A stretch of DNA of 64,000 nucleotides from Volucribacter amazonae (GTDB lineage Bacteria; Pseudomonadota; Gammaproteobacteria; Enterobacterales; Pasteurellaceae): contig NZ_LWID01000001.1 in the NCBI RefSeq assembly GCF_029783845.1, positions 2,116,501-2,180,500 of the forward strand, in the 5' to 3' direction. The position numbers and the translations under genes are program-made. Below, piece by piece: positions 41,739 to 51,839 of this stretch (within the stretch, counting starts at the first letter, position 1; every line of letters starts with the position of its first letter). The notes under the pieces are model-generated. The model did no database searches and was not told where the DNA came from. It worked only from the letters and a program-made list of their open reading frames with translations.

Positions 41739-43598
41739 TTAAAGTTCTTGTTGAGCAAGAAAATGCTGAATTTGCTGTTGTATTCCTTGACTATCAAGTT
41801 TGAGTTCTGCCAGCATTTCTTGCTGTGTACCTTGAGCAATAAAATAATCAGGTAAACCCAGTTGTAAAAGTGCGGTCAATTTTTGATTTTTATTTAGCAC
41901 TTCACTAACCGCACTACCTGCTCCGCCTTGAATGGCATTTTCTTCAATGCTGACTAAAAGCTGATGCGTTTGGCTAAGTGCGATAATTCTTTGTTCATCA
42001 ATAGGCTTAACAAACCGCATATCAACAACTGTTGCATTAAGGTTTTCTGCCACTTCCATTACCGCAGGAAGTAATGTACCGAAATTTAATAATGCAATGT
42101 TTTCACCTTGACGAATAAGCCGAGATTGTCCAAGGGGAAGAGATTGTAGTGGAGTTAATTCTGTTCCAACTGCGTTGCCACGAGGATAGCGTACCGCAGC
42201 AGGTTTACCGCAATGATAACCCGTATATAGCATTTGCCGACATTCATTTTCATCGCTTGGGGTCATAATCACCAAGTTTGGAATACAACGCATAAAACTA
42301 ATATCAAATGCCCCTTGATGGGTTTGTCCGTCCGCGCCCACAATACCCGCTCGATCAATGGCAAAGAGAACAGGAAGATTTTGAATGGCGACATCGTGAA
42401 TCACTTGATCATAAGCACGTTGCAAAAATGTAGAATAGATAGCGACAATAGGGCGATAACCTGCAATGGCTAATCCAGCTGCGAAGGTAACTGCGTGCTG
42501 TTCAGCGATAGCCACATCAAAATATTGCTGTGGAAAACGTTGAGAAAATTCAACCATACCAGACCCCTCTCGCATCGCTGGGGTAATGCCGATAAGTTTC
42601 TCGTCATTGCTTGCCATTTCACAAAGCCAATCACCGAAAATTTTAGAATAAGTGGGTACAGTGCTAGATTTAGGCAGTTTTCCGCTAAGATGATCAAATT
42701 TAGGGACACCATGAAAACCAATGGGATCTTGTTCCGCAGGGGCGTAACCTTTGCCTTTTTTGGTCATAATATGCAGAAATTGTGGACCTTTTAATGTACG
42801 CATATTACTGAGCGTGGTAATGAGTTCATCAATATTATGTCCGTCAATCGGACCAATATAATTGAACCCCAATTCTTCAAACATTGTGCCAACAGGTGAA
42901 ACAAAGCCTTTAACATGTTCTTCTGTTTTGCGGACAAATTCTTTAATTGGCGGAAGATTGGACAGAATTTTTTTGCCCCCTTCACGAATAGAAGAATAAA
43001 ATGAGCCTGATAATAAACGAGCAAGGTAATTATTTAATGCCCCCACATTTTCTGAAATGGACATTTCATTGTCATTAAGAATAACTAACATATCCGTATG
43101 TAATGAACCCGCATGGTTTAAGGCTTCAAATGCCATACCTGCTGTAATTGCACCATCACCAATCACACAGACGGTTTTACGCCCTGCATTTTCTTTCTGT
43201 GCTACCACTGCCATACCTAATCCAGCACTGATTGAAGTAGAGGAATGCCCAACACTCAGCACATCAAACTCACTTTCTTCACGCCAAGGGAATGGGTGTA
43301 AGCCATTTTTTTGCCGAATACTGTGCATTTTATCGCGGCGACCAGTGAGAATTTTGTGAGGATACGCCTGATGCCCTACGTCCCAAATGAGATTATCAAA
43401 GGGAGTTTTAAATACATAATGGAGAGCAACGGTAAGCTCTACTGTGCCGAGACCTGATGCAAGATGACCACTAGTTTGGCTCACTGATTCCAATAAATAA
43501 TCTCGTAGTTCTTGACAGACTTGAGGAAGTTGATCTTTGCTAAGTAAGCGGAGATCATCAGGTGAATCAATGAGAGTGAGAAGAGGATACTTTTGCAT
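41739..43598 (-). CDS. dxs: 1-deoxy-D-xylulose-5-phosphate synthase
   Basis: A 619-residue thiamine-diphosphate enzyme of full length. GDGAITAGMAFEALNHAG near residue 153 is the TPP-Mg motif, with DVGHQAYPHKILTGRR upstream and DRAGIVGADGQTHQGAFD near residue 400. It makes DXP from pyruvate and glyceraldehyde-3-phosphate, the first step of the MEP isoprenoid pathway. It is the last gene of xseB-ispA-dxs, 18 bases after ispA. An uptake core lies within the gene at 41866-41876. Confidence 0.96.
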   Translation of the reverse strand: MQKYPLLTLIDSPDDLRLLSKDQLPQVCQELRDYLLESVSQTSGHLASGLGTVELTVALHYVFKTPFDNLIWDVGHQAYPHKILTGRRDKMHSIRQKNGLHPFPWREESEFDVLSVGHSSTSISAGLGMAVVAQKENAGRKTVCVIGDGAITAGMAFEALNHAGSLHTDMLVILNDNEMSISENVGALNNYLARLLSGSFYSSIREGGKKILSNLPPIKEFVRKTEEHVKGFVSPVGTMFEELGFNYIGPIDGHNIDELITTLSNMRTLKGPQFLHIMTKKGKGYAPAEQDPIGFHGVPKFDHLSGKLPKSSTVPTYSKIFGDWLCEMASNDEKLIGITPAMREGSGMVEFSQRFPQQYFDVAIAEQHAVTFAAGLAIAGYRPIVAIYSTFLQRAYDQVIHDVAIQNLPVLFAIDRAGIVGADGQTHQGAFDISFMRCIPNLVIMTPSDENECRQMLYTGYHCGKPAAVRYPRGNAVGTELTPLQSLPLGQSRLIRQGENIALLNFGTLLPAVMEVAENLNATVVDMRFVKPIDEQRIIALSQTHQLLVSIEENAIQGGAGSAVSEVLNKNQKLTALLQLGLPDYFIAQGTQQEMLAELKLDSQGIQQQIQHFLAQQEL

Positions 43599-43616
43599 GG
43601 TTATTATTGCCCCACA

Positions 43617-44501
43617 TTAATGTTTTCTATGAATAATAAATGCCGCGAGTTCACGAAGTGCGGTAGTATTAAAACAAATATTGTCTAATGCTTGTATAGC
43701 TTGTTGATAAAGTTGCTGTGCTTTTTGTTTTGCCCCTGCTAATCCCAGTAATTTAGGATAAGTGCTTTTGTCAGCCAATAAATCTGAGCCTGCGGTTTTG
43801 CCTAAGGTTTGGCTATCGCTTTCTATATCTAAAATATCGTCTTGCACTTGAAAAGCCAAACCAATAGCTTGTGCATACTGGCTTAATTGTTCGCCTAATT
43901 GTTTATCTTGATAATAAGGGGAACAATAAAAGCCCATCATCACTGCCGCAGTTAATAATGCACCTGTTTTATTACGGTGGATTTGTTCAAGTTCGGCTAA
44001 AGAAATTTGTTTATGTTCAGCCAATAAATCAAGACTTTGCCCTAGGCACATACCCTTTACCCCTGCGGCAATGGCAAGTTGCTGAATTAATTTAAGTTGC
44101 TGAGGGGGGGACAAAGTGGGAATATGGCTCACCAACTCAAAAGCAAAAGATTGTAGTGCATCGCCCGCTAAAATTGCGGAGGCTTCACCAAAGGCAATAT
44201 GACAAGTTGGTTGTCCTCGCCGTAGCTCATCATTATCCATTGCTGGAAGATCATCATGAATAAGAGAATAAGCATGAATAGCTTCAATGGCTGCCGCCGC
44301 ATAATCAAGATGTTGCATTTCAGCATTGAGCATACGCCCAGTGGCATAAACAAGAAAAGGGCGAATACGCTTACCACCAAGTAATAAACCATATTTCATG
44401 GCATCTAATAAATGAGAAGAACTCACATTATCTACTTGTTGGTTAAGAAAATGGTTAATTCGTTGCTGTAATTGTTGTAAGTCTTGATTAAATTGATACA
44501 T
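43617..44501 (-). CDS. ispA: Farnesyl diphosphate synthase
   Basis: A 294-residue short-chain prenyl synthase. The first Asp-rich motif DDLPAMDND and the second DDILDIESD are intact, with GGKRIRPFLVY near residue 44. It condenses IPP with DMAPP to farnesyl diphosphate. It lies between xseB and dxs on one strand, the common gammaproteobacterial order. The start is uncertain: the ATG at 44501 gives MYQFNQDLQQL, while a GTG at 44513 would add four residues; neither has a strong ribosome site, consistent with coupling to xseB. Confidence 0.94.
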   Translation of the reverse strand: MYQFNQDLQQLQQRINHFLNQQVDNVSSSHLLDAMKYGLLLGGKRIRPFLVYATGRMLNAEMQHLDYAAAAIEAIHAYSLIHDDLPAMDNDELRRGQPTCHIAFGEASAILAGDALQSFAFELVSHIPTLSPPQQLKLIQQLAIAAGVKGMCLGQSLDLLAEHKQISLAELEQIHRNKTGALLTAAVMMGFYCSPYYQDKQLGEQLSQYAQAIGLAFQVQDDILDIESDSQTLGKTAGSDLLADKSTYPKLLGLAGAKQKAQQLYQQAIQALDNICFNTTALRELAAFIIHRKH

Positions 44502-44527
44502 ATTTATGCACACATTCTATGGAGAAA

Positions 44528-44773
44528 TTATTCATCAAGTTGATAATCATTTAATTCAGCTGTTTCATTTTTTTGTAATAAAATCTGAATACGTTGCTCA
44601 GCTTGGCTTAAACGTTGTTGCCCTTGTTTAGCCAGTTGAATACCTTGTTCAAATTCGGCTAAGGATTGTTCTAGGCTAAGATTGCCAGTTTCTAAACGAA
44701 CAACGATATCTTCTAATTGCGTTAGCGTTTGTTCAAAGTCTATGTTGTTTTTATTGCTTTTTTTGGCGACCAT
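44528..44773 (-). CDS. xseB: Exodeoxyribonuclease VII small subunit
   Basis: An 81-residue protein, the usual size. NIDFEQTLTQLEDIVVRLET and GNLSLEQSLAEFEQGIQLAK form the two-helix coiled-coil of XseB that binds XseA to make the ssDNA exonuclease. It is the first gene of xseB-ispA-dxs, with AGGATAAATT before the ATG. Confidence 0.95.
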   Translation of the reverse strand: MVAKKSNKNNIDFEQTLTQLEDIVVRLETGNLSLEQSLAEFEQGIQLAKQGQQRLSQAEQRIQILLQKNETAELNDYQLDE

Positions 44774-44897
44774 AATTTATCCTAGGAATGAATTTAAATA
44801 GCGATATTGTACTTTAGTTTTGCCTGATTGTCGGTGGATTTTTGCAAGATTTGCTGAAAATTAATAGAATTACAGCATAATTGTTTGTTTTATAAGC

Positions 44898-44936
44898 AAA
44901 AAGCTAAATACCCTTAATGGGTATTTAGCTTGTTTC
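44898..44936 (-). terminator. ppc terminator (minus strand)
   Basis: AAGCTAAATACCC (44901-44913) and its perfect complement (44919-44931) form a 13-bp stem. A-rich sequence on the left supplies the T-run on the minus strand, just past the ppc stop codon. Confidence 0.85.
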
Positions 44937-44956
44937 TTTAAGTGTAAATCCAAAAT

Positions 44957-47596
44957 TTAACCTGTATTACGCATACCCGCAGCAATACCTGCAATAGTAA
45001 TCATTAATGCTTGTTCTAAATCAGGATTAGGTTGTTCCCCCTGTTTGCGTAAACGGCATAATAATTCCACTTGCAGAATATTTAATGGATCAGTATAGAT
45101 ATTGCGTAGGGCAATGGATTCAGCGATCCAAGGCGAATCGGTCATTAAGTTATCTTCGTGCGATAAAGATAACACCGTTTTTATATCCGCATTAAGTTGT
45201 TCACGCAAATGTTTACCTAAATACCATAATTCAGGTTTAACAAGACGCTGATCATAATGTTCGGCTAACCAAGTATCTGCTTTACTATAAACCATTTCTA
45301 ACATACCAATACGGGTAGAGAAAAAAGGCCAGTTTTTGCACATATCTTCTAAAATTTCGCCCTTACCTTGAGCAATAGCTTGCTGTAATGACGCACCAGC
45401 CCCTAACCAAGCAGGTAACATTAAGCGATTTTGCATCCAAGCAAAAATCCAAGGAATGGCACGCAGGCTTTCAACCCCTCCATTGGGATTACGTTTAGCG
45501 GGGCGTGAGCCTAAAGGCAATTTGGATAATTCTTGCTCAGGGGTAGCACTACGGAAATAAGGCACAAAATCTTTATCCCCTCGCACCACACCACGATAAA
45601 TCTGACAAGACGACTGGGAAAGTTCGTGCATCAGGTTACGCCATTCTGCTTTAGGCTCAGGCGGTGGCAATAAATTTGCCTCTAAAATGGCACTGGCATA
45701 AAAATCAAGACTTTCTACTGCTACGTCAGGTAAGCCGAGTTTAAAACGGATCATTTCCCCTTGTTCGGTTACTCGTAAGCCATTTTTAAGAGAACGAGGG
45801 GGTTGAGATAATAATGCCGCATGAGCAGGTGCGCCACCACGTCCGATAGTACCACCACGCCCATGGAACAAGGTTAATTCAATGCCTAATTGCTCACATA
45901 AATTCACTAAAGATTCTTGTGCTTGATATTGTGCCCAAGAGGCTGCCATCATACCTGCATCTTTGGCGGAATCGGAATAACCAATCATCACCATTTGTTT
46001 ATTATTAATAACCCCACGATACCAACCAATATTAAATAATTGGGTCATCACTTGCTCAGAGGCTTCCAAGTCATCAAGGGTTTCAAATAAAGGCACCACA
46101 GGTAAATGATAAGGCACACCCATTTCTTTTAATAATAGATGCACAGCCAGCACATCAGAGGCTGTGCGAGCCATAGAAATAATGTAACAGGAAATGACAC
46201 CTTCTGGCTGATGAGCAATAACTTTACAGGTATCCAAAATTTCCTTAGTTTCCGCTGAAGGTGTCCAATCTAAAGGAATAAGCGGACGGCGAGAGTTGAG
46301 TTCTTTAATTAAAAAAGCCTGTTTATCTTCTTCTGTCCATTGTGCATAATCGCCTAAGCCAATATAGCGAGTAATTTCAGCAATCGCATCAGTGTGCCTT
46401 GTACTTTCTTGACGAATATCCAAACGAGAAAGGGTAACCCCAAAGCAACGAATACGGCGTAAACAGTCCAATAATAAACCATTAGCAATAATACGCATAC
46501 CACAAGCCAATAAAGATTGATAACAATCATAAAGCGGTTGCCAAAGTTGTTCGTCATAACGAATAATCACACTTTCATCAATACTCGGCTTACGATCAGA
46601 GAGTAAATCATTATAATAAGCTAAGGTATTGATTAATTTACTACGCAATTCTTTGACCAACACCCGATAAGGTTCAATATGATCGCCATATTTTTGTCTA
46701 AATTCAGGGGTACATTCAACAATAGACAATTCTTCCGTTAAGGCTTGAATATCTTTCAAAAAGAGATCGGCGGCTTTCCAACGTGCTAAATATAATACTT
46801 TTTCCGTTACTTGATGAGTTACATAAGGATTACCATCACGATCGCCCCCAACCCAAGAAGAAAAACGCACAGGGGTCAATTCAACAGGTAATTGCAAATC
46901 AAAATGTTCCACCATATTCTCATTTAATTGACGCAAAAATGCTGGAACAGCCTGCCATAAGCTATTTTCAATAAACGCAAAGCCCCATTTTGCTTCTTCA
47001 AAGGGGGTTGGGCGTTGAGTACGAATTTCATTGGTATGCCAAGCTAACGCAATAAGCTGTAATAAACGGCTTTCAATTTGTTTACGTTCTTTTTCGGTCA
47101 AATCATCATGATCCAATTTGCTTAAACATTTATTAATTTCTACATGTTTATGCACCAAAGAACGGCGAGTTACCTCAGTAGGGTGTGCGGTTAAAACCAA
47201 CTCAATAAGCAATTTCTCAACCGTATCTAACAGTTGCTGTTGAGAGGTATTTTGTGCTTTTAATCGCTGAAATAAGGCAGAAATAGAACGATCTGACGCA
47301 TTTTTGTCTTGATGATGACGAGAAATACCTTGATATTGCTCAGCAATATTAGTCAGATTAAGAAATTGGCTAAATGCACGAGCAACAGGAATAATATTAT
47401 CATTTGAGATATTTTCTAAAGTATCAAGCAACTGATTTCTTGCTTGATCATCACCATTGCGAGAATTGCGTGATAACACACGAATATTTTCAATTAAATC
47501 AAGAATATCGCTACCTTGTGCATCACTAATGGTTTCGCCAAGAAAATGCCCAAGCATATTGATATTGTGTCGCATTGCTGAGTACTGTTCAATCAT
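44957..47596 (-). CDS. ppc: Phosphoenolpyruvate carboxylase
   Basis: An 879-residue enzyme of the bacterial type. TAHPTEVTRRSL near residue 136 has the catalytic His; FHGRGGTIGRGGAPAHAALL near residue 580 is the Gly-rich loop; the C-terminus ends RNTG, close to the canonical QNTG. It makes oxaloacetate from PEP and bicarbonate. The start MIEQYSAMRHNINMLGHFLG at 47596 matches E. coli Ppc; an upstream in-frame extension to 47665 is not supported. Confidence 0.95.
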   Translation of the reverse strand: MIEQYSAMRHNINMLGHFLGETISDAQGSDILDLIENIRVLSRNSRNGDDQARNQLLDTLENISNDNIIPVARAFSQFLNLTNIAEQYQGISRHHQDKNASDRSISALFQRLKAQNTSQQQLLDTVEKLLIELVLTAHPTEVTRRSLVHKHVEINKCLSKLDHDDLTEKERKQIESRLLQLIALAWHTNEIRTQRPTPFEEAKWGFAFIENSLWQAVPAFLRQLNENMVEHFDLQLPVELTPVRFSSWVGGDRDGNPYVTHQVTEKVLYLARWKAADLFLKDIQALTEELSIVECTPEFRQKYGDHIEPYRVLVKELRSKLINTLAYYNDLLSDRKPSIDESVIIRYDEQLWQPLYDCYQSLLACGMRIIANGLLLDCLRRIRCFGVTLSRLDIRQESTRHTDAIAEITRYIGLGDYAQWTEEDKQAFLIKELNSRRPLIPLDWTPSAETKEILDTCKVIAHQPEGVISCYIISMARTASDVLAVHLLLKEMGVPYHLPVVPLFETLDDLEASEQVMTQLFNIGWYRGVINNKQMVMIGYSDSAKDAGMMAASWAQYQAQESLVNLCEQLGIELTLFHGRGGTIGRGGAPAHAALLSQPPRSLKNGLRVTEQGEMIRFKLGLPDVAVESLDFYASAILEANLLPPPEPKAEWRNLMHELSQSSCQIYRGVVRGDKDFVPYFRSATPEQELSKLPLGSRPAKRNPNGGVESLRAIPWIFAWMQNRLMLPAWLGAGASLQQAIAQGKGEILEDMCKNWPFFSTRIGMLEMVYSKADTWLAEHYDQRLVKPELWYLGKHLREQLNADIKTVLSLSHEDNLMTDSPWIAESIALRNIYTDPLNILQVELLCRLRKQGEQPNPDLEQALMITIAGIAAGMRNTG

Positions 47597-47767
47597 AGGA
47601 AATACCCTCATAAAATTAAAATAATCACTGATAGTAGATATAACAAAAATGTACAAAGGACGCAAATATCATTTAATTTATTAAATAAAAAAATAGCGGA
47701 TAGTTGTTTTAGATCTATTTTTACTGAAAATTTACTGAAAAATTTCTATTAAATTTAATATAAATAA

Positions 47768-47809
47768 CAATAAGTTAAAATAAAGTTAATAACTTATTTT
47801 AACTTATTG
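47768..47809. terminator. Long AT-only hairpin between the RM-like operon and ppc
   Basis: Arms of about 21 bases (CAATAAGTTAAAATAA and its complement, extended inward with one bulged A) form a nearly perfect stem with no GC clamp. It starts just past the helicase stop codon and may be its terminator. Confidence 0.5.
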
Positions 47810-47816
47810 GTTTAAA

Positions 47817-50306
47817 TTAGTGGGGATTAAGTAGCCTGTATTCTTGTTTGCTTATAGTGGTATCATACAACCCAATCCGTTCATCTTGTCGTTTTTCTAT
47901 GCCTGTATAGCTTAAACTTGCATCTTCATAGCGTTTGAATTTATAGACGGCATCGTTCATCATACCGCTATTAAATAAATTCAAGCTCACTAATAAATTA
48001 AAGTCTTGTTGTGTTAAGCCAGTAACACGCTTAAAGAGTTCAGGTTCAAGTTGGGTAATCACATCTTGTAAGGTGTATTCACGATAGTCAGTGAGATACA
48101 TAAAAATAGGAATGCGTGTGGCAAATTTAATCAGTTTTTCTTGTACTTGTTTGCGTAAACTGCGTTCTTGTTTTTCTTCCTCTTTTAGTTGTTTTTTCTC
48201 TTTGGGGCTAAGTTCTTGTTCATTGGCTTGTTGTTTGGTTTTTTTCACACTTTCCGATTTATTGATAATGGTATCAATATCTTGATTGAGAGAACGGAAG
48301 CCTTCAATATTCATCAAGGCTTGCATTGCTTCAGCGCTTTGTTGCAATTTTTTCAAGGTATCATTATCCACATTCACTAACAACGCACTTTCCCAACGGC
48401 GAGCAAGTAAGGTAGCTGTTGTTCCACTCATGGCTAAATCTAAGATACCAGCGGCATCAATTTCTCGCATACTGCTACCATCAAAGGCTAATACAGGTAA
48501 GAATTGGATAAATTCAGCCACTTTTTGTTCAGGGTTTTTGTTGTCAGTATTGAGTTGAATACAATAATCCGCCAGTTGCTTTAAGGCGCGATCAGGGGCA
48601 AAGTCAAAAACATAGCATTCTTGTTTGATAATACATTCATTATTGGGTTGGTTAGGATCTCGTCCACGCAATACCCAAGGGGTTTGCACACGAAAGGCTG
48701 CCTGAAAATAGGTTTCAGGGGAGCTTAAATTGCGTAACATAAATATGCCTGTCCAAGGGGCAACCGAGACGCCAGTGGTAAGTTTGCCACAAGATAGGGT
48801 AATTGATTTGGTTTTTAACGGATTTTGCATGGCTTTTTTCACAGGGATTAAGGCGTCTGCTCCCATACCTGCTTGGTTACCTGCAGCAACAATGATTTGA
48901 TAATCTTGATAAAAGAGATTTTGTTTTTGGTTAAGGAGATTTTTCATTGCATAGCAAGCGGATACGCTGGGTAAAAACCAAAACGTATGTAGCAAACTTT
49001 GGCTAAGGCGAACATCGGCAAAAGGCATTGGTGGTTTTTCTGCCCCTAATTTAAGGTTATCAATGGTGGTAGTTCTGAGTTGTCCACGAATAAAGGATAG
49101 CCATTGTTGTACTTCATTTTCATAAACAAATTTTGCGTTATCGCCCTCGCCAGTTGCCGAGAAAAATACATTGAGATCAAACTCATTAAATTCCCCTTTC
49201 AAAGCCACTTCTCTTATTTCTTCAGGTAATTGGTAGGTTAGCATGACCATTTTAGGCAAGGATAAATAAGGATTGTTTTCACCTTGCCATTGTTTTTTGG
49301 CTTGTTGTTCATCACTATAGGTCCAGTTATAAATTTGTTCTTCAATAAATTCGCCAGAATTTAATGCTCGAAAGGGAGTACCTGAAAGATAGAGATAATG
49401 ATTGGTGGTAATGGGCAACATTTCTTCATCAAAATAATCGGGCAATGCCATTTCCATTTCTTCTGCTTCTTGTTGTGATTGCCAAGCGGTTTGATCAAAT
49501 AAATCTTTGGCTTTTTCTCGCCAAGCGCCGTAATGGTATTCATCAAAAATAATGCAATCCCAATGAATAGCATGTACCCACTCATTTTTCAGTTTAATGC
49601 CACCTGCTTTATTTTTGCCGAGATAATCTTGGAATGAACCAAAACAGATTTGTGGATAGTCGTACTTTTCCTGCCATTGTGCTTGTTTGGTAACAAAATG
49701 CCAACGTTCAAAATCAATATGGTTTTGCAAATCTTCCTGCCAAGCATGTTGTACCGCAGGCTTAAACGTTAAGACTAAGATTTTTTTCCAGCCCATTTTT
49801 TTGGCAAGTTGATAAGCGGCAAAGGTTTTGCCAAAACGCATTTTAGCATTCCATAAAAAGTGCGGTGTTTTTTGAGTATTTTTCTCATCTTGTTGAAACT
49901 GCTGAAAATATTGATATGTTTTTTCAACAGCAGCTTGTTGTTCTGGACGCATTGCAAAATCACAAATGCGGTTTTCTTGGTTGATAATGCCTTTTCTAAT
50001 GGCTAATAATGCCGCTTTTAAGTCTTCTAAGCGACACGCATACCATTCGCCCTCAATAGGAAAAATACCTTGTTGCTTGAGATATTGATGAACTTCGTGA
50101 TCTTTAAATAATGAACCATCATTACGTTGTGCTAATTCGTCTAACTCAATTTTCCAACTTTGATGGGGCGTTTTCACTGGGTATTGTTCTTGAACTCGTT
50201 GTTCCACAGAACGTTCGGTATAACCAATTTTGAGGCAACCCTCAAAGCGGGTATCAGAATAGGCATAGATTTTCGGTTGGCGTAATGGCGTGAGTAATGT
50301 ATTCAT
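47817..50306 (-). CDS. Helicase with N-terminal GIY-YIG-like (T5orf172) domain, restriction-type
   Basis: An 829-residue protein. Residues 10-95 (PKIYAYSDTRFEGCLKIGYT, ERSVEQRVQEQYP) match the T5orf172/GIY-YIG-like domain. An SF2 helicase follows: NAKMRFGKTFAAYQLAKK (Walker A), IIFDEYHYG (DExH), YLSGTPFRAL (III) and TYFQAAFRVQTPW (VI). A Lys/Glu-rich coiled segment lies near residues 690-730. It is probably the translocase and nuclease subunit of a restriction system with the two methyltransferase genes just upstream (6-base gap). An uptake core at 49856-49866 lies inside it. Confidence 0.75.
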   Translation of the reverse strand: MNTLLTPLRQPKIYAYSDTRFEGCLKIGYTERSVEQRVQEQYPVKTPHQSWKIELDELAQRNDGSLFKDHEVHQYLKQQGIFPIEGEWYACRLEDLKAALLAIRKGIINQENRICDFAMRPEQQAAVEKTYQYFQQFQQDEKNTQKTPHFLWNAKMRFGKTFAAYQLAKKMGWKKILVLTFKPAVQHAWQEDLQNHIDFERWHFVTKQAQWQEKYDYPQICFGSFQDYLGKNKAGGIKLKNEWVHAIHWDCIIFDEYHYGAWREKAKDLFDQTAWQSQQEAEEMEMALPDYFDEEMLPITTNHYLYLSGTPFRALNSGEFIEEQIYNWTYSDEQQAKKQWQGENNPYLSLPKMVMLTYQLPEEIREVALKGEFNEFDLNVFFSATGEGDNAKFVYENEVQQWLSFIRGQLRTTTIDNLKLGAEKPPMPFADVRLSQSLLHTFWFLPSVSACYAMKNLLNQKQNLFYQDYQIIVAAGNQAGMGADALIPVKKAMQNPLKTKSITLSCGKLTTGVSVAPWTGIFMLRNLSSPETYFQAAFRVQTPWVLRGRDPNQPNNECIIKQECYVFDFAPDRALKQLADYCIQLNTDNKNPEQKVAEFIQFLPVLAFDGSSMREIDAAGILDLAMSGTTATLLARRWESALLVNVDNDTLKKLQQSAEAMQALMNIEGFRSLNQDIDTIINKSESVKKTKQQANEQELSPKEKKQLKEEEKQERSLRKQVQEKLIKFATRIPIFMYLTDYREYTLQDVITQLEPELFKRVTGLTQQDFNLLVSLNLFNSGMMNDAVYKFKRYEDASLSYTGIEKRQDERIGLYDTTISKQEYRLLNPH

Positions 50307-50312
50307 TTTTTG

Positions 50313-51839
50313 TTAATCCTTATCCATTGGGCGTACCATACTTTCAATATAGGCAATTTCATCTTTAGTCAGTTGATATTTTTGATAAAGTTCTTCATCT
50401 GTCCAAGGCTTGGAGAAGTCTTGTTGGGGGACAAGTTCATAAGTTTTTTTGGTTGTGTGTTGAGTATTCTTTTTTAATGTAAGCATAAAATGAAAAAAAC
50501 GTGTGTTAATGTAACTCATTACATTTTCACAAATATTTTCATTATCAAAAGGTCCGAATACCAGATAAGTTTCAGTACAAGCAGAGTTAGGGGGAGCATA
50601 GATAGGTTTAACCCAGTCAGTTTTACTGTCGCCAGAGCCTACGGCATAAGGAGCAATAACTTTATGGCAATCAATCCATTGCTTATTTAGAGGAATATCT
50701 TGTTTTTGAATATAACCAATGCCTTTATTTTGATATAAAGTAACATTATTAAATGTATCTTGATAAGGTTTAGGCTTCCCTTTAAAGAAAGTACGTAATC
50801 CAAAAGGTTTTGCAGAACTGACTATTTCGCTAAAACTAGGCTCTTGTAAATTGGATACTTTATGTAAAATTTGTACTGCTTGATTATAGCGAATAAAGAT
50901 ATTTAAGTTTTTTTCTTTTAAAGATCTAATTTTTTGTGAAGTAATTTCGTTATTTTCATGAGTTACCACTTTACAATCTTGTTCGCTGCCTGAACGCCAT
51001 AAGAAATAACAAACACCGCCTTTTATATCAACACCTGAAAAACAATCCGCTGAATTAGGAAAATCATGTAATTCAACGATTTGCTTATCTGACAACATGG
51101 CATCACGAAATGAATCTAATCCTTTCCCGCCTGTGTACCAGCGAGCAGGGATAATCATAATTAAATGTTTAGGTTTCAGTTTTTTAGCTTGCTCAATAAA
51201 ATGATGATAAATAGGAGTGGCACTGGCTTGTGCCCCACCATCGCTTAATTGATATGGCGGATTACCGATAATAACGTCAAAGTGCATAGGAAAATTGGGA
51301 TTAATTTCTCGAATTTGTTCAATGGATAAATGAATAAACCCATAAGCATGGTTTTCTAAATGTGAATCTCGTTGATAGACGGATTGAGCTGCCCCACATT
51401 GACGACACTTACCGTTATGCCATTGATGCTCAGCTACCTGAAAAAAGAGATTGCCTTGTTGGTTTTCAAATAAAGAACAAATGGCATATTGCCCATTGGC
51501 GTGGCGACTACAATAAAGGGTACGTCTGGATAAATCAGCGGTTAGCCCAGTAATGGCAATGCCAAAAAGTTGCTTCGTAAAAATATGGTTAATTCTGGTT
51601 TGTAAATCAGGGATTTCATCTGCCAACCCAACAATTAATCGCTTAGCAATTTCTCTTAAAAAGACGCCCGTTTTAGAAACAGGGTCTAAAAAAGTGCGGT
51701 CTGGATCAGAAAAATATTCCGCAGGAATTAAGTCGATCATCGCATTTGCCACACTCGGCGATGTAAACACTTCATCATTTGATAAATTGGCTAAACAAGA
51801 TAAGACATCAGGGTTATATTCATAGGATTTTTTTAGCAT
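50313..51839 (-). CDS. Adenine-specific DNA methyltransferase (Eco57I-like)
   Basis: A 508-residue N6-adenine methyltransferase. The SAM-binding motif is LDPVSKTGVFLREI near residue 52 and the catalytic motif IGNPPYQLSDGG near residue 192. A zinc-like cluster (CSRHANGQYAIC and CRQCG) lies between them. The C-terminal half is a probable target-recognition region. It overlaps the upstream methyltransferase-like gene by 20 bases and precedes the helicase gene, so the three form one operon. An uptake core lies at 51691-51700. Confidence 0.8.
   Translation of the reverse strand: MLKKSYEYNPDVLSCLANLSNDEVFTSPSVANAMIDLIPAEYFSDPDRTFLDPVSKTGVFLREIAKRLIVGLADEIPDLQTRINHIFTKQLFGIAITGLTADLSRRTLYCSRHANGQYAICSLFENQQGNLFFQVAEHQWHNGKCRQCGAAQSVYQRDSHLENHAYGFIHLSIEQIREINPNFPMHFDVIIGNPPYQLSDGGAQASATPIYHHFIEQAKKLKPKHLIMIIPARWYTGGKGLDSFRDAMLSDKQIVELHDFPNSADCFSGVDIKGGVCYFLWRSGSEQDCKVVTHENNEITSQKIRSLKEKNLNIFIRYNQAVQILHKVSNLQEPSFSEIVSSAKPFGLRTFFKGKPKPYQDTFNNVTLYQNKGIGYIQKQDIPLNKQWIDCHKVIAPYAVGSGDSKTDWVKPIYAPPNSACTETYLVFGPFDNENICENVMSYINTRFFHFMLTLKKNTQHTTKKTYELVPQQDFSKPWTDEELYQKYQLTKDEIAYIESMVRPMDKD

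Noticed and set aside
42470..43359. Several frames inside dxs on both strands
   Set aside because: They are shadows of the well-conserved dxs frame.
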